Shown: positions 31,620-44,600 of the stretch, piece after piece
Numbering within the stretch: the first letter of the stretch is position 1
How the letters are laid out: every line of letters starts with the position of its first letter
Assembly (NCBI GenBank): GCA_022036555.1
Contig: CM039126.1
Location: 2,568,676-2,632,675, forward strand
From: Microstegium vimineum
Taxonomy: Eukaryota > Streptophyta > Magnoliopsida > Poales > Poaceae
Direction of reading: 5' to 3'
DNA: 64,000 bases
Translations under genes and position numbers: made by a program
Notes under the pieces: generated by a model
The model's input: the letters and a program-made list of their open reading frames with translations, nothing else
Told to the model about the DNA's origin: nothing
The model's database searches: none

Positions 31620-32999
31620 TGGAATGATATACTCGGAAGCCACCAGAACGGCCCTCGCGTCGCCCCCAACGGGCTACTCGGGGGCATCCGCCGCCGCTTG
31701 TTCGGAGCCGCCCTCCGCGCGTCCTCTTCGGCCGCCGTCGCCGTCTCCCTGCGCGCGGCGGCGGCGGCCAGCGGCGGGCCCCAAGAAGATTCCCCATCCG
31801 CGCCTCTCTAGGCCTCCTGTGCATCTCCGTGCCTCCTTCATCCCCCTTCTTCTCCGGTACAGGTGGTCCCTGGGCAGAGGCGTGGCCGATCCGGTCCCTC
31901 CTCGACTGGATCCATTCCCTCTGCGCCAGGACCTAGCCCTTCCGCGTCCGGATCGACCGGCGGAAGGTTTAGGGCGGCGGCCGGGCCGGCGGCCACCGGG
32001 AAGAGGCGTGACCGATCCGGTCCTCCTCCACCGGATCTGCGTTTCGCCCGGCGGTGCTGCGAGGTGGCAACCTGCTCGGGTGGCGGCCGATCTGGCACGC
32101 GCCCCGGTGGGCTAGGCGACGCGGATGGCAGCACCGTTCTCTCCACCGATTGATGGATGGACGGCCGGCGGCCGGCGTACCTACACCGGTGAAGGGGTCT
32201 GGCGGCGGCGGGCCGATCTGGGTATCTTAGGCCTGGATCTACCGACTGCTGCCCCGTGCTGCCCCTTCTCGGTGCGGGTGGTGCTCCGACGATGCGGACT
32301 TGGGCGGGCGTTTGCCTCGGGTCGGGGACTTTCCCCAGGCGGCGGCTTGGGGGTCGATCTGGACCCCCGGGCACCGGATGAGGATGACAGTGGCACCGGC
32401 CATCTCGACAAGCCGTCCAACCCGCCCTCCCACAGACCACGTCGCTCCCAGGCGGCACGTAAATCGGCTCCGACGTCAACATCAAAGGACATCGTCGCCC
32501 CCTGTTTTTCTGCTGCCTCATTGTATCTGGTGAAGACCCTGCCGATCATCTCCGGCATCTTCGTATGTAGGTTCGACTTGGATGTGCCTGGCAGGATATT
32601 GGAATACGGGTGAAAACCCTGCCTGGCGGTGCTGGGCCGGCGGCGATGACGCAATCAACGTCATTTTCCCCCTTGGAGGTGTCGCTGAAGTTCCCGGCCT
32701 CTTCCTTTCGTTGATGATGGCGTCTGCGGACGTCATTTACCTTCTTGAAGGCATCAACACAAGCACACCCGCTCCTAGCCATGCCTGCACTGCGGCATTT
32801 GGGACTCAGCTGCGGCGTCAAGAGCAAGCCAAGGACGCTCTCTCGTCGATCAAATAGAGGGTAGAAGCATTTATCGTTTTTGCTGTAATTGTCTTGGTCT
32901 ATATTTAAGACTATGACTTTTCTCTCTTTTTGTATTTGTTGGTTGTGTACATCCCCGGATGTAGAGGTCGGATATTGAATATCCTTTATCGAAAAAAAA
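31620..32999 (+). mobile_element. GC-rich retroelement ending in poly(A), LINE-derived or SINE-like
   Basis: An abrupt GC-rich block (CCGCCGCC, GGATCCGG, many CGG) ends with an AT-rich tail resembling grass LINE 3' ends (TTTTTGTATTTGTTGGTTGTGTACATCC...GAGGTCGGATATTG) and an A9-10 tract at about 32,992-33,001. It sits in the 3' flank of K6: K-family flank sequence resumes near 33,090. It has long accidental ORFs but no reverse transcriptase. A clear target-site duplication was not found, so the left edge is approximate. Confidence 0.5.
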
Positions 33000-33001
33000 A
33001 A

Positions 33002-34566
33002 CATTATTATGTTTCTGTTCCATGTGGTTAATCAGCTGTTGTTATCTTATTATGAGATAAAACTATTGTACCATAACATGGCTGATAAGTTTAAGTAAAT
33101 AGCCCAGGAGTTTGTCAAAAAAGAATTGACGAGCAAGAAAAATAAGATGAGCTGAACATGAGTATTTTCATCTTGGAGACCAACTCACCACCTTGGTCCG
33201 CAAGACTTATAGTAGTCAAGCTATATATATCTTCCGCAATTAATCACCATCGCTATTTCCTGCTTGAATTGGGGGGCCGGGTGCGGCCGGCAGTCCGTCC
33301 AATTTCTACAGCAGTTGGGCATCATATCTATCAAGCTTGGGATCCACCATGGTAAAACACTCTTCTTAATTTCATAGCTACTACCCAAGCAACTGACAGT
33401 GTTTGTTTTTTTTCAGTAGCCAAACTTAAGGATATATTGTGTGTTGTATATATCTACACTGATATGTATGCACTGAAGAATATTTTGACTATTAAAATTT
33501 ACTTGTGGGAAGCTATTTGCTTGAACATTGCATGATTTTTGCTGGTTAGAAGCTCATGAATCCATTCATTTCTTAAAAAAAGACATATCAAATATGAATG
33601 CATGGATTCATGAGGTACTTCGGTAACCAGCAGCACCAATATAATTTTCATTTAGTTGGAGCAACAATGAATATAACACCACCTAACAATGAGAGAGCAA
33701 GTTCACTGCCAGATGTGTGTAAATCTTATATCTGACCATCAACATGACCTAGCTAGTTGACAGCAACAATGAACACACGATGAGAAATGTTCGTTTAATG
33801 AGCTCTTGGATAGAAAATTCCACGAACCCAACCATTGGAGCCAATAGGGGTGGTAACCAATGTTTGGGGGGTGGTGCTGTTGATTCATATAAAGACTACT
33901 CCGTCACCTAGCTAGGAAAAAGAATGCCAAGAATGCAAGGATCTGTGGCACAAGATTAATTAACAGGTGACCCGATTGTCATGTCCTAAAATTTCTATAT
34001 TTTAGACTGTGAATTAAAATAACTATAATATTTCTAAAATTATGCAAGATCTAAATCGGTTGTTGATAATTTAATCAATTAAAAAATGCGATTTACTCAT
34101 TTTTTATAATTTAATTTAATGTTCTTGCTTGCATTCATGCCCTTGCAATTAGTTTTATTTTGTGAAAAAATATATTTTCAAACATAAAATTAGGGACACT
34201 GGCATATTTTTGTAATAAGGTTCACATATATACCGAGGACCACTACATTTTGTAGTTGCACAAGCCAAGCAAGTAGGAGGCCTGATTTCTGACTGGAAGA
34301 TATTCCACACGAGAAGAGAGGGAAACTGTGTGCCCACGAGCTCGCACAACGGGCTCTAAGGTCGAATGGTGTGCTGGTCTGTATCGAGTAAATTATTTTT
34401 CTATGCCTGAGCAATAAAAAAGCCTCTCTTTACCTCGCAAAAAAAAATAGTAACAAGGTTGTCTATGTAAGGCAGAAGGCATTCCGCAAAATAGCACTTA
34501 AAATCGTGCAAAACCAAAACCTGACTCAAATAAGCAGCGTGGCAAATAATTTGATGACATATTAAG
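33002..34566. other. Intergenic, includes a K-family 3' flank remnant
   Basis: At about 33,100-33,160 AAAAAAGAATTGACGAGCAAGAAAAATAAGATGAG matches the K-family 3' flank. The remainder is AT-rich without recognised genes. Confidence 0.5.
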
Positions 34567-34904
34567 GGCATGTTTGGTACAGCTCTGCTTCACTAATGAA
34601 GCTGTTTTTTTTAGAAAATAGTTTCATGAGCAACTCTCTAGGTGAAGCTAAGCTATTTTAAAAAAAAAGTTTGGTAAAAACAGCTTCACTAACAACTTTA
34701 TGCATGCATATGAGAGAGAAAGGGGAGAGAGGTGTGATAAACTACTATTTTCAGCTTCATCCCACTTCATATCTTTGTGAGAGGGGAAGAAAAACAACTT
34801 CACCCATGAAGCTATTTTGAAAAGAGGTGTTTAGCAAAAAAAAAAAACAGCTCACACCAACTTATAAAGTTGTTATAAGTTGTACCAAACAGGTCTAAAA
34901 TGTT
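34567..34904. mobile_element. MITE with TGTTTGGTAC terminal inverted repeats
   Basis: Left end GGGCATGTTTGGTACAGCT and inverted right end AGTTGTACCAAACAGGTC. Internal GAAGCTGTTTT / AAAACAGCTTC arms. Superfamily is uncertain (hAT-like). Confidence 0.6.
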
Positions 34905-35243
34905 AGGTCAAGAAAAATGGGCTCTAAACTATACAAAGCCCAGCAGCACATATTTGCCATATTTAAGGGGGAGCATCTTCTGGTGAAGCCCATTCCAAAC
35001 TTGAAACATGGCTGATAAGCCAGCTCAATTGGCCTGTGCCCGTCTAAAGCCTTCTCCCATCGGTTTCAGCCTTTTTGGACTCTAAATGTTGAAACGTTGA
35101 TTCTAGACTTGCGTGCCCAAAAGTTTTATGCCCAAGAGGTGTCCTTGATGCAAAGCAAGCTCCTTATAAATATATAGGAAACAAAAATATCAAGAGGAAA
35201 CAAAAAAATGTTGTAATTCGTTCAATAAGAGGCGTGCATTTCT

Positions 35244-35861
35244 TTCTTTTTTTTGACAAACCCTTAGGCAAGCTTTATTGATTAAGAATAGTTACATCAT
35301 TGGATAATAAATGAACAATAAAACTAGGGGGATCATCGTCCCAGATACAAAATTCTTTTGTGCGCATAGTTTGCCTAGCTAATTCATGTGCCACTTGGTT
35401 AGCTTCTCTACTTAAGTGCTCGATAGAGATCTTTTGGAATCCACTCCAAATAATGTTACATTCACCATATACTGCAGCAGCTGAGTTTGCAGTGAAGCCT
35501 CCATTCTCCATTACTTCAACGACCTCCATGCAATCGGATTGGACCATCAGGCGTTGCAACCAATGTGTTGGGCTAACAGCAGTCCCTCCTTCAAAGCATA
35601 AACTTCTGCCATTGGCGCATCCACAAGATGAGAAATAAATTTACATGTCGCTGCAATCATACCTCCCGAACCATCTCTGATAATTGCTCTAGTACTCCCG
35701 CATCCCCTATCATTATCATAAGAAGCATCTATATTCAATATAAGATATCCTTTGGGGGTTTCCTCCATCCTTGCCGTAATTTAACTCCTTTCTTCGCTGC
35801 TCTCTTATAGTTCTTTGCCATAGCAACAATTGCTAATCCTGATCTTGATGGGGTTGACAAG
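35244..35861 (-). mobile_element. 5'-truncated LINE (RNase H end) with a perfect 16-bp target-site duplication
   Basis: The minus strand encodes a LINE-type RNase H: GYLILNIDASYDNDRG, STRAIIRDGSGGMIAATC, PMAEVYALKEGLLLAQ, then SDCMEVVEV, and LSREANQVAHELARQ. There is one frame break near 35,550. A poly(A) tail reads as poly(T) on the plus strand at the left edge. The identical sequence AGAGGCGTGCATTTCT flanks it at 35,228-35,243 and 35,862-35,877. This is classic target-primed integration of a 5'-truncated copy. Confidence 0.9.
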
Positions 35862-35877
35862 AGAGGCGTGCATTTCT

Positions 35878-36420
35878 AGTTGTATTGTATTAGTGCAAGC
35901 CTTTCTTTTTGAACAATATACGGAGTAACTTCTATTTGCTTCTTCTGTCATGGTGTACGGCTAGCTAATCGCATCAACTTCCAGCCATTTATGGCCATTG
36001 TGAACTTTTGCACTGCCCTACCTCATTGCCCATTTCACTTTTTTCCTACGACTAGCTCACAATGCCTTCAGCTTCATCAGTAGGAGAGAAAAAAGGCTCT
36101 GCGGCCTTCCCCAATGACCCTGCACGTATCAGCAGGTTTTACATTTTTGCAACGCAAGGAATCGTATAGAAATTACACAGAAAACAGAAGAAGAAAACCT
36201 GCATTCCAGCTAAAAAGAAAACCCATGTTCCAAATTTGAAGTCGTAGAGAATTGGAGTGAGCGATTGCCTTATTGGTGCACACCACACCTTGACACTGAC
36301 AAGTGCAACAACGGCAAAAGGCTCCATTATTCCAGCATGCAAAATCTCTAATCTACCACTATAACAACATTGTGTGTGTGTATATATATATTATACAATG
36401 ATAAGTCCAGGCTACAATCT
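35878..36420. other. Intergenic; nothing recognised
   Basis: Lies between the LINE fragment and the end of the kinase gene. No ORF with family features was seen. Confidence 0.5.
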
Positions 36421-36421
36421 C

Positions 36422-36424
<3 letters not shown>

Positions 36425-36470
<46 letters not shown>
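36425..36470. repeat. (CT)n microsatellite
   Basis: About 22 uninterrupted CT units, 130 bp downstream of the kinase stop codon. Confidence 0.95.
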
Positions 36471-36472
<2 letters not shown>

Positions 36473-36601
36473 CACTCAAATTCACCTCATCCTCAGCACC
36501 TTTGCATTGCATCGCGTTTTACAGGCAAAGAAGAGAACGGCCAAAGCAGCAGCTCGCGCTGGCGCCGCGTGGAACACCACATTGACATTGCTACTAGACT
36601 A

Positions 36602-38917
36602 CTAGCACACGAGGGAGGCCCGGAGCGAGTGCGTCGTGGAGAAGTTGGTGCAGGAAGCCCAGCGTATGACGGACTCGGACACCGCCGCGTCCAGGTGCTC
36701 CCGTCCGCCGGCGCCGATCGTGTGGTTTCGCCTGCCATTGACGCCGACAACACCGCCCCGTGCCGTGGCTCCCCTCGCCGTCGCTGTCCACACAGACGAG
36801 GCAGCGGCCACCGCCACTGCGTCGCAGGGAGCTTTCTCGACCGACGACGACGACGGCGGCGGTTCAGGCTCGCTGCAATCTTGCACGCAGAAGAACGAGA
36901 AGCTCGGCATGGACGCCACCGGCAACGGGAACCCTCCGTCTCCGCCTCCGCCGGGCGGTTCACAGGCCCCGCCGAACGAGAACCCGGAGCCGCCACCAGA
37001 GGTGGAGGCCGGGTAGGACGACGGGGCTGGGTCCAGGTCGGTGACGAACGCCGAGAAGGACGACCTGCAGGCGGCTGCGAACGTGGGCAAGCAGCACGCC
37101 TCGTCCTCCGGCGTGCCATGGCAGGCGATCGCGCCACCGCCGGTGTTGAAGCTCACGTCCCTGCTCCGTGACGCCAGCGGCGTGGAGAAGGAGCACGAGC
37201 CAGGGTCCTCCCGCTGGAGACCGATCTCGTGGCAATGGCTGCAGGAGTCTTGTGATTGGTCCGCGTGTTCTTGCATCCACGGATGCTCTGCGTAGGAAAC
37301 ATTTGTTCAGATTAGAAGAAAATAATAAAATCCACATGGGCAACGGCTGCTACGGAATGGGGGAGAAGAAAGAACATCATCATTAACAAAGAACAGCTGA
37401 TCTGTACTGTAAGGTCTGGGAATGATGCCATGACAGCCAACCAAACCAGACTCCATGAAGGGTGGAAGAATGAATCGGCAAGCTTAAAAGTAACACGAAA
37501 CCAGAAAAAGCGGAATTTAAAATCTCTGTACGGTAGCTGCAGATCTACTTGAACATGACCCTACCACAAATTGGCGGTCACTGCGATGACAGCCGTCCTA
37601 TTCCCAGCCTTGCAAGGTTATATTACGAAACACCAGCAGCGTGAGCTGGCGCTAACTCAGTGCTTAGTAGCAAAGCTACTCTACAATGCTTTGTTTGATT
37701 TGTAACGTAAACAAGCAACCAAAAAAAAAAGTTGTGAGGAACTAAACAAGGCTGGACATGTTTTCGTTGATCTCTATATATGGTGGACAGCTCAATTGCC
37801 TGAATCTATATGCAGGAATCATGAATCAAGATGAAGGTATATAGTAGGAAGGAAAGGACTGAAAAATTCAAATTGGTGGTTTCATCAGAAACAAACAGAT
37901 GAATCCATGGCTCACCTAGAACCTGCTTGGCCGTGAGGCGTTGTCTAGGGTCGCGTCTTAGCATCCCGGTGACTAGCTCCTTGGCCGAATCAGAAACCCT
38001 ATCCCATGGATCAGAAGGGAACCGCAGCTCCATCGATCTGATGCACTCGAAAATCTTGGACTTGGTTTTCCCCCAAAATGGCGGGATGCCACTCAGGAGG
38101 ATGTAGAGTATCACCCCCGCGCTCCAGACATCGGCGGCCTCGTTGTATCCACCGGAGAGCACCTCCGGCGCAATGTAGAACGGGCTGCCTACCATGCCGC
38201 TCAAGCTTCGACCTGACAAAACCCAACATCATCAGATTCTGCTGATTTCAGCTCCCAATGCAAAGACAGGGTAGCATTGACAAAATGCCTCTTCCATAGG
38301 TTGTATAGAAATTGAAACTGATCAGACACCAAGCGTACCAGGCTGGATGTAGGTGGCGAGTCCAAAGTCAGCGAGCTTGATCGGCGACGAGGGCGACTTG
38401 CTGACAAGGAGGATGTTCTCAGGCTTAAGGTCGCGGTGGACGATCCCTTTACTATGGCAATGGGCGACGACCTCCATAAGGTACTTGAACAGCACGGCAG
38501 CGTCATGCTCAGAGAAGCACCCTTGCTCCTCGAGTCTATGGAAGAGCTCCCCACCAGCACAGAGCTCCATGACGAGGTGCACGGAGTCACGGTCCTCGTA
38601 CACGGCCTTGAGGTCGACGACGTTGGGATGGCCGGCGAGGCGCGCCATGACCTCGATCTCCAGCTTCACCCCGCGCACGTCGTCGGGGATAGGAGCCGGC
38701 CTTTGGCGATGGACTTGCAGGCTAGCGCCTCGCCTGTGACGAGGTCGGAGCAGGACCGGATCACGCCGAACTGGCCCCACCCTAGCTGTGGGCCCAGCTC
38801 GTACCGGTCCTCCAGGCACGAGACGTGCGCCGCCTCCAGGAACGCCCCCCGTAGCCCCGGCGCCTTGTACGAGCTGTACCTGGCGTCGCCGCCGCCGCCG
38901 CACCCGGCGGCGGCCAT
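36602..38917 (-). CDS. PEPRK1: PEPRK-type Ser/Thr protein kinase (CDPK/SnRK superfamily, no EF hands), one-base frameshift
   Basis: Minus-strand exons 38917-38339, 38212-37916 and 37287-36602, with GT-AG borders. Kinase motifs in order are GWGQFG (ATP loop), ACKSIAK (catalytic Lys), HRDLKPEN, LADFGLA, FYIAPEV, DVWSAGVILY and HPWMQEHAD. The kinase domain matches calcium-dependent kinases. The C-terminal 225 or so residues instead form a Ser/Gly/Pro-rich tail ending RASLVC with no EF hand, as in phosphoenolpyruvate-carboxylase-kinase-related kinases (PEPRK). Exon lengths total 1,562 nt, one short of a coding multiple. The break is in the GGGG run at 38,685-38,688, just after the catalytic Lys, where SPTTCAG-stop replaces the expected PDDVRGVKLEIEV. 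With one more base the protein would be 520 aa, the usual size for the family. It is either a null allele or a consensus error; all other motifs are intact. Confidence 0.88.
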
Positions 38918-39640
38918 CGCGCTTAGGTCCCACACGCTGGCGAACGCGGCGAGACCGAGACCTCCTCCGCCGCCGCCGCACCGCAGACCGCGAATCTCCC
39001 GCGCCCGCCCGCCCGCCCCCGAGCGAGGCTCCCGAATCTCGCGGCCTCAGCTCAGGTCAGCAGCTGCGCCCTCTCTCCACGGGCATTCCGCGGCGCTCTG
39101 CTGCCGAATCTGCGGCGAGGAGAAGCAAACCAGCAAGGCCTTTAGCTCTCGAAACCCCAAAATCGCGGCTTTACCCCCGCAGAAAAAATAAAAATAAAAA
39201 TCCAGCAACGGCGCCCCCGCGTGCTCGGGGGCCTGGGCGGACACGGAACACCCGCGGCGAAAGAATTCAAAATTCGCACCGCGACCTCGGAACCCGCGCG
39301 GCCGGCTCGCCGGAGGGGCGCCCCGTAGCGGAGTCCCCTGGCCGAGCGCGAGGCGGACACGACTGGGTGGGGCGCGCAGATCGAGCCGCGTCTCGCTCTG
39401 GACGGCCTCGAAACTGCCTCGAGGAGAAACAGGTAGTACACGCTAGGAATTAGGAAGCGCACCTCGCCCGCGTCGCTCGTCGCCGGCCCCGGATCAGCTT
39501 CTCCGAGGGCCGAGGCCGAGCTCGCGGCAGGCACTCGGCGCCAGCGCAGAGAGCGAGGTGAATGGTGATGGTCCGTTCCTCCGCTGCCGGTGGTGGTGGG
39601 TAGGCGCCCCCCACTCGCTCTTTGATAGGGCAACAAGTTG
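38918..39640 (-). promoter_or_regulatory. GC-rich 5' UTR/promoter region of the kinase gene
   Basis: Strongly GC-rich sequence immediately upstream of the ATG at 38,917, with long accidental ORFs on both strands typical of grass 5' ends. A clear TATA box or transcription start was not identified. Confidence 0.4.
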
Positions 39641-41283
39641 TAGCAGCAGCAGCAGGAGGAGCCCCCCAGCTAATCATGTGGTTAATCTTTGTTTATCCAT
39701 GGCTTACCTCACCCTTTTTTAAAAGAAAAAAAATCATATACCAGATGCATGCTACTAAAACCTCGATTTCCTTTTGGTTGAATTTTGTAGGATTGGATTG
39801 CTACGACTCTACGAGGGAGAGGGGTTCGGATTGAATTGTTCCAACGTGGTTGGTCGGGTTTGATTTCGAATTAGGTGTAGTGGTTGGACTTTGGAGGGAC
39901 AACGTCCATACTTGATGGTTTTTAAATTTGTGCTGCTTTTCCCTTTCCGTTGCTTCTCTTGTCTTCTCTTTCTCTTCCCTCCAAGTAAACTGTACGTTAT
40001 GGGATTTGGTGCCCTGACATGCCCGGCCGATCTGCACCTGCTTGCCTGCTACTCGATCCTCCTGATGCTCTGAGCGTGATTTCTGAAATATACTATTTTC
40101 TCGGTCCCAGAGTTTAACTTATTCTTAGAAAATATCTCTCTAAATAAATTTATTAACAAACAAGATTCAACATTTTTTAATGATACTAATTATATATCAT
40201 AAATATTAATATTTGTAATGTATATTTTATTAAAAATATTTTTGAGAATTCAAAGCAACACATATTTTTGAGAATTGAAAGCAACATATTTTTTTTATTA
40301 AGACGGAAGGAGTCGGTACCTATCATCGTGTGTGTGTGACGCAGATCGTCGGTTAACGATATTCCAAGGAAAAAAAATCGTCCGTTAACGACGGCACATG
40401 CACGTCTGTGGTTTGTACCTGCTCAAGCTAAATTTCCAGGTTTTATGTTGCTTTCAGTTTTGTTGGTGCTGTCTGCTGTGCTGAGTACTAGGCGGGTTTA
40501 ATTTCCTATGGCTGGGAGAGTGGATGCATGAAACAAGCGTCCCATCACTTAGCAAGTGGACAGATTCATAAACAAATAATATTAATATTTATATCTCTAA
40601 AACAAGTTTGCTATGAAACTATATTTTATATAACCAATCTATTGATACTTATTTAGCTCATAAACATTAGTATTTAATTTCATAAAGTTTGTCAAACATC
40701 AAAAAAAATTTGGACTTCTTGGGAAGTATGAATTGTGAATTGTTTTAGACAGAGAAGATGTATCTTTGTGCGTTGTGTGCAGAGTGCTTAGGAATTTTGG
40801 GAGCAACTCTATTTTTGAACGATGATGCATAAGCATGTGTCGTAATATAAAAACGACATAGGTGTGTTCATAGTTCTCCAGAAACCCGTCTCTAGTGATT
40901 TTTTTGTTTGACCAGTTTTTTAAGTATGGTTCTTTTATAAATGTTTGTTTCGGACTAGGAGAAATCGAGCCCTAAAATAGGGCTATGTATAAAGTTAGCA
41001 TTTACACTTTTCAAATGGCTGATTTGTAATCCATAAGATAACAAATTACTGCACTGTTGATGGGACCATTGGACAAGAAAAGAGTTCACGCAATAATGGG
41101 GCTAAGTGCAAAGTTGAACTAAAATAGGACAGTACTATAAACAAATATGGCCCAAGCTTTCAAATAAATTTATTGTCACATCAAGTTCTTGGTCCCACAC
41201 GAGAATGCAAACACAAAAGGCCTGGTGGAACAAAAATAAAGACATGGCCCAATCTCTCAAATTATATAGCTTCTTGAGAAGCT
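39641..41283. other. Intergenic with a Stowaway-like relic
   Basis: At about 40,101-40,320 a TTCTCGGTCCCAGAGTTTAA left end and a GACGGAAGGAGTCGGTA right end look like a degenerate Stowaway element. No genes were seen. Confidence 0.45.
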
Positions 41284-41527
41284 TAGGCCTGTTTAGTTCC
41301 CTTCAAAATTCTAAATTTTATGTCACATCAAATCTTTATTGAATCTTTGAATTATGCATGTAGTATTAAAGATAGATAAAAACTATAACTAATTACACAG
41401 TTCATCTGTAATTTGCGAGATAAATCTTTTGAATCTAGTTACTCTATGATTGGACAATAATTACCACATACAAACGAAAATGCTACAGTATCAAAATTTC
41501 AAATTCTTTTGGATCTAAACAATGGCT
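41284..41527. mobile_element. hAT-like MITE (GGCCTGTTTAGTTCC family)
   Basis: Left end AGGCCTGTTTAGTTCCCTTC and inverted right end GGATCTAAACAATGGCTT. The interior phrases CAAATCTTTATTGAATC and ACGAAAATGCTACAGT are typical of a very common grass MITE family. Confidence 0.75.
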
Positions 41528-43221
41528 TAATTGGTTTAAAGACCTAGCATTAAAAGGTTGCTCCATTCACCTGCGGTCTTTACCCTCAAGCGAGTGCTTA
41601 AAACCAAACCAAATAGCTACATTTATTTCGATATTGTCAAATTCACCGGTACGAAGGTACGTAGAACGGGAACGGGAACGGGGATCGTCAATTTTAAGAT
41701 CCCGGTTCGTATGTAAGGGGGTATACCTCTTCGGAACGTTTGGTACGTGAAGCGGAACATGATCCTAAATATTTGGAACAATATAAACGTAGCTAAGAAA
41801 AGAGAATTGTAATCATGAGATACAAGGTGATTTATAAATTATATTATTAGTAGGTACAAGATAATTATCGATGATATAAATGTTTATCATATAATTTTAG
41901 TTTTTTTAGAGGAATTTCAGATTAGATCCATTGTCTGCCGTGTTTGGGCTGCAGGCCGCCAGGCCTCGCACACGCTGCCGCATTGCTGGGCTTGTCTCTA
42001 AACTCTAGTGCATGCCTAGCCCAAGCGCCGTGCCACAGCTAGCACCTGGCCCTATTGCCGCCGCTCTCTGCTTTGATGATCGATCGATCCGGTGGGTTTG
42101 GAAGTTGGAACGCGTCCCTCGTAGCGACTCGACATTTGTACCGCAGCGACCCCAACCCGCGATTGGGACGGTCGTCCCGGGACGCGGAACGCGACTTCGT
42201 TCTGCGATCCCTGTGACTGTGCTCAATCGACATACGTTGGAGTGAATTTTAGTAGAACTTGAACTAAATTTCATCTCAATACATGCGGATAGATGCGAAT
42301 TCGATAATATCCAAACAAATACCTAAGCGTCTGTATGATATGGCTTCTTAGAAGCAGGCTTTACCTTTAATATTTCTCGGTCTCTTTAGGTTAAATACTA
42401 GCTGATGAAGTGGCTCTACTAAACAATATGCAAAGTGAACCAAAATTGCAATGAATCGGGAGCCAAGAAGCTTGTGTGCTTTCATTGAGTACCCAAACAG
42501 TTATACGACGCAAATTGCAAAGCTGAACAAAAAAGAAAAAAAAAATGGTGCCCCCCGCCCCCCAATTCTCGCGCTCTCAAATTATTATTAGTTGATTCAT
42601 GGTTGGTGATGCATGTGGGTTGTGGGGTTTTGTGTTAATTGTATTGATCGACGTCATATATCGCGTTTTAGCGTGTTGGATTTGATTTAACAAGAGCCAG
42701 CATTGCAAGTTGCTCCTCGACGTACTCAAGTGGTTGCTCCTCGTCTGGTCCACATGAGCTACGGATATATATATATTTAACCTTGGTATGTCCCTTTCTA
42801 ATCTTAGGTTTTTAGCCAGATAAAAAAATCACTCTCAAACAACTCTTAATACATACTTCTAATCTTTCTTAAAAAATTTGGAAAAAATTACCATATTCCG
42901 CGTAAGGTTAGACGTTTATAAGTCGCACATATGTTCTCTCCCCTAGTATGTTTATCAGCCAATCTAAAGGAAGAAAGGTCGTAGAAATAATAAAGAGAGA
43001 CGGAAAATATATGTAAAAGTGGTTAGACTAATTTAGAAATAGTATATGACTTCTAACGTAAGATTGTCTTCTATATTTTAGGAGTGAATTATTAAAAAAT
43101 TATGAAAATAATTTTCTATATTCCTTTTAATACCTTTTTAAGGAATTAAAAACATTAAAATTTTAGAATGAAATTATTAGGTAGTATTAGAGACGCTCTC
43201 ATGTTATCTTTTTAATATATA
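41528..43221. other. Intergenic; no gene recognised
   Basis: A moderately GC-rich segment at about 41,930-42,240 has short ORFs without family features. The rest is AT-rich. Confidence 0.45.
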
Positions 43222-43475
43222 CTCCTTCCGTCCCTAAAACAATAGATTTCTAGAGTTGTACTAAGTTAAACTTTTTGAACTTTGATCAAATTTCTAGAAA
43301 AGATTATTAAAAATTATGGTATCAAACTATTATTATTAGATTTATCATAGAACATAATTTCACATGATGCAAATTTTAAGTCATATATGTTGTTACATTT
43401 TTTTTATAAAGTTACTCAAAGTTTAAAAAGTTTGACTGGCACAAATTAAAAATTGATTCTTTTAGGCACAGAGAA
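43222..43475. mobile_element. Stowaway-type MITE
   Basis: TA-CTCCTTCCGTCCCTAAAA at the left and an inverted degenerate TTTTAGGCACAGAGAA-TA at the right, with an internal TTGTACTAAGTTAAACTTTTTGA arm pairing with TCAAAGTTTAAAAAGTTTGACTGG. Confidence 0.75.
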
Positions 43476-44047
43476 TATACATACACTTACAACCACGTGG
43501 TACTTGACTCTTTTTGTAGGGAAAAAAATAATAGGCTTATGTGTCGTTGAACACGATTATTGACGCATCACGCACGGTAGTAAAGTCGGGGCAGTTGCTG
43601 ATAGAAAAAGTGAAAGCTAGCGGGGCCAAAAAAAAAAAAAGACCAAGCCAGATCGAAGTTATCAGCCATCGTATAGGGTAACAAAAAAAACAGATTTAAG
43701 CCACAACAACCGTCAGGCGAACGGGGCTGACAGTAACCGGTGATGCCGGCGTGTGTAGGCTACGTACCTGTTCTCGCCGGTACGTTGGTGGGGTTGGCAT
43801 CGTCCGTCCATTGCCTTTTTGGTTGGTTTGGCTTTGGCTCAAGCGAGAGCTATAAGGGTTGCTCCAATTTTAACCAAGCCGTGTCTCGCTCTCGGAAAGC
43901 ACAGGTTGTGGCCCCCTGCCGATCCCGTGTCCGTGTGGTTCGGTTGGCGCCGCCCGCCCGCCCAAAAGCGAGAAAGCCTGCGGGAGCGAGAGCTAGGCGG
44001 GGCATGTGCATGCAGTGGCTGCTCCTGCTCGATATCACTGGCTGCGA
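43476..44047. other. Intergenic; no gene recognised
   Basis: Contains a short GC-rich stretch (43,740-44,050) with accidental ORFs only. Confidence 0.45.
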
Positions 44048-44600
44048 CTAAGGCTGGCTTAGCTCGGCTCGTTCTGACTCGTTAAGATAATGAGCCAGCT
44101 CGGCTCGGCGTTATCTTAGCGAGTCGGCTCGGCTCGTTAACGAGCTCGAGCTGGCTCATTAGGCTCGTGAGCCAGAAGAAATTTTTTAATTTTTTTTTGA
44201 GAATTATAATAATATAAAATTTGTTTATTTAGGAGTCTTCAATCAAATAAAAAATAGTATGTGTCAATATATTATAGTTGTACACTATAAATATATTATC
44301 CATACTTTATATCATATATTGATTATCCATATATTCATTTAAAAACAACAAAATTATATAATCTTAAATTTATAAAGTCAAAGTCTAATAATTAGTTAAT
44401 TTCAAAATATAAAACATGAATTATCATAAAATTAATAAAGTTTAAGGTCAATAACTTTGGCTCATTAGGCTCACGAGCCACCTCGAGCCGGCTCATGAGC
44501 TGACTCATTAACTAAACGAGCTAAAGTGTTGGCTCAGCTCGTTGAAAAATATAAACGAGCCGAGTCGAGCCAATAACGAGCCGAGTCAAGCGAACTACCG
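44048..44600. mobile_element. Fold-back element with GAGCC/GGCTC-rich long terminal inverted repeats
   Basis: The left arm (about 44,048-44,175) is built of GGCTCGTTA / TAACGAGCC units. The right arm (about 44,458-44,600) is its inverted counterpart. The centre is AT-rich and non-coding. This looks like a grass non-autonomous DNA transposon; the superfamily is not assigned. Confidence 0.65.

Noticed and set aside
31624..32654. Several 150-230 codon ORFs on both strands
   Set aside because: GC-rich retroelement sequence without stops by composition; no protein family features, and the block ends in poly(A).
36636..37295. Long plus-strand ORF (Pro/Ser-rich) with one stop
   Set aside because: It is the shadow of the last exon of the minus-strand kinase, whose frame continues the kinase protein with correct splice sites.
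44048..44600. GAGCC arms as a chromatin insulator or RNA gene
   Set aside because: The inverted arms around an AT-rich core are better explained by a non-autonomous DNA transposon.
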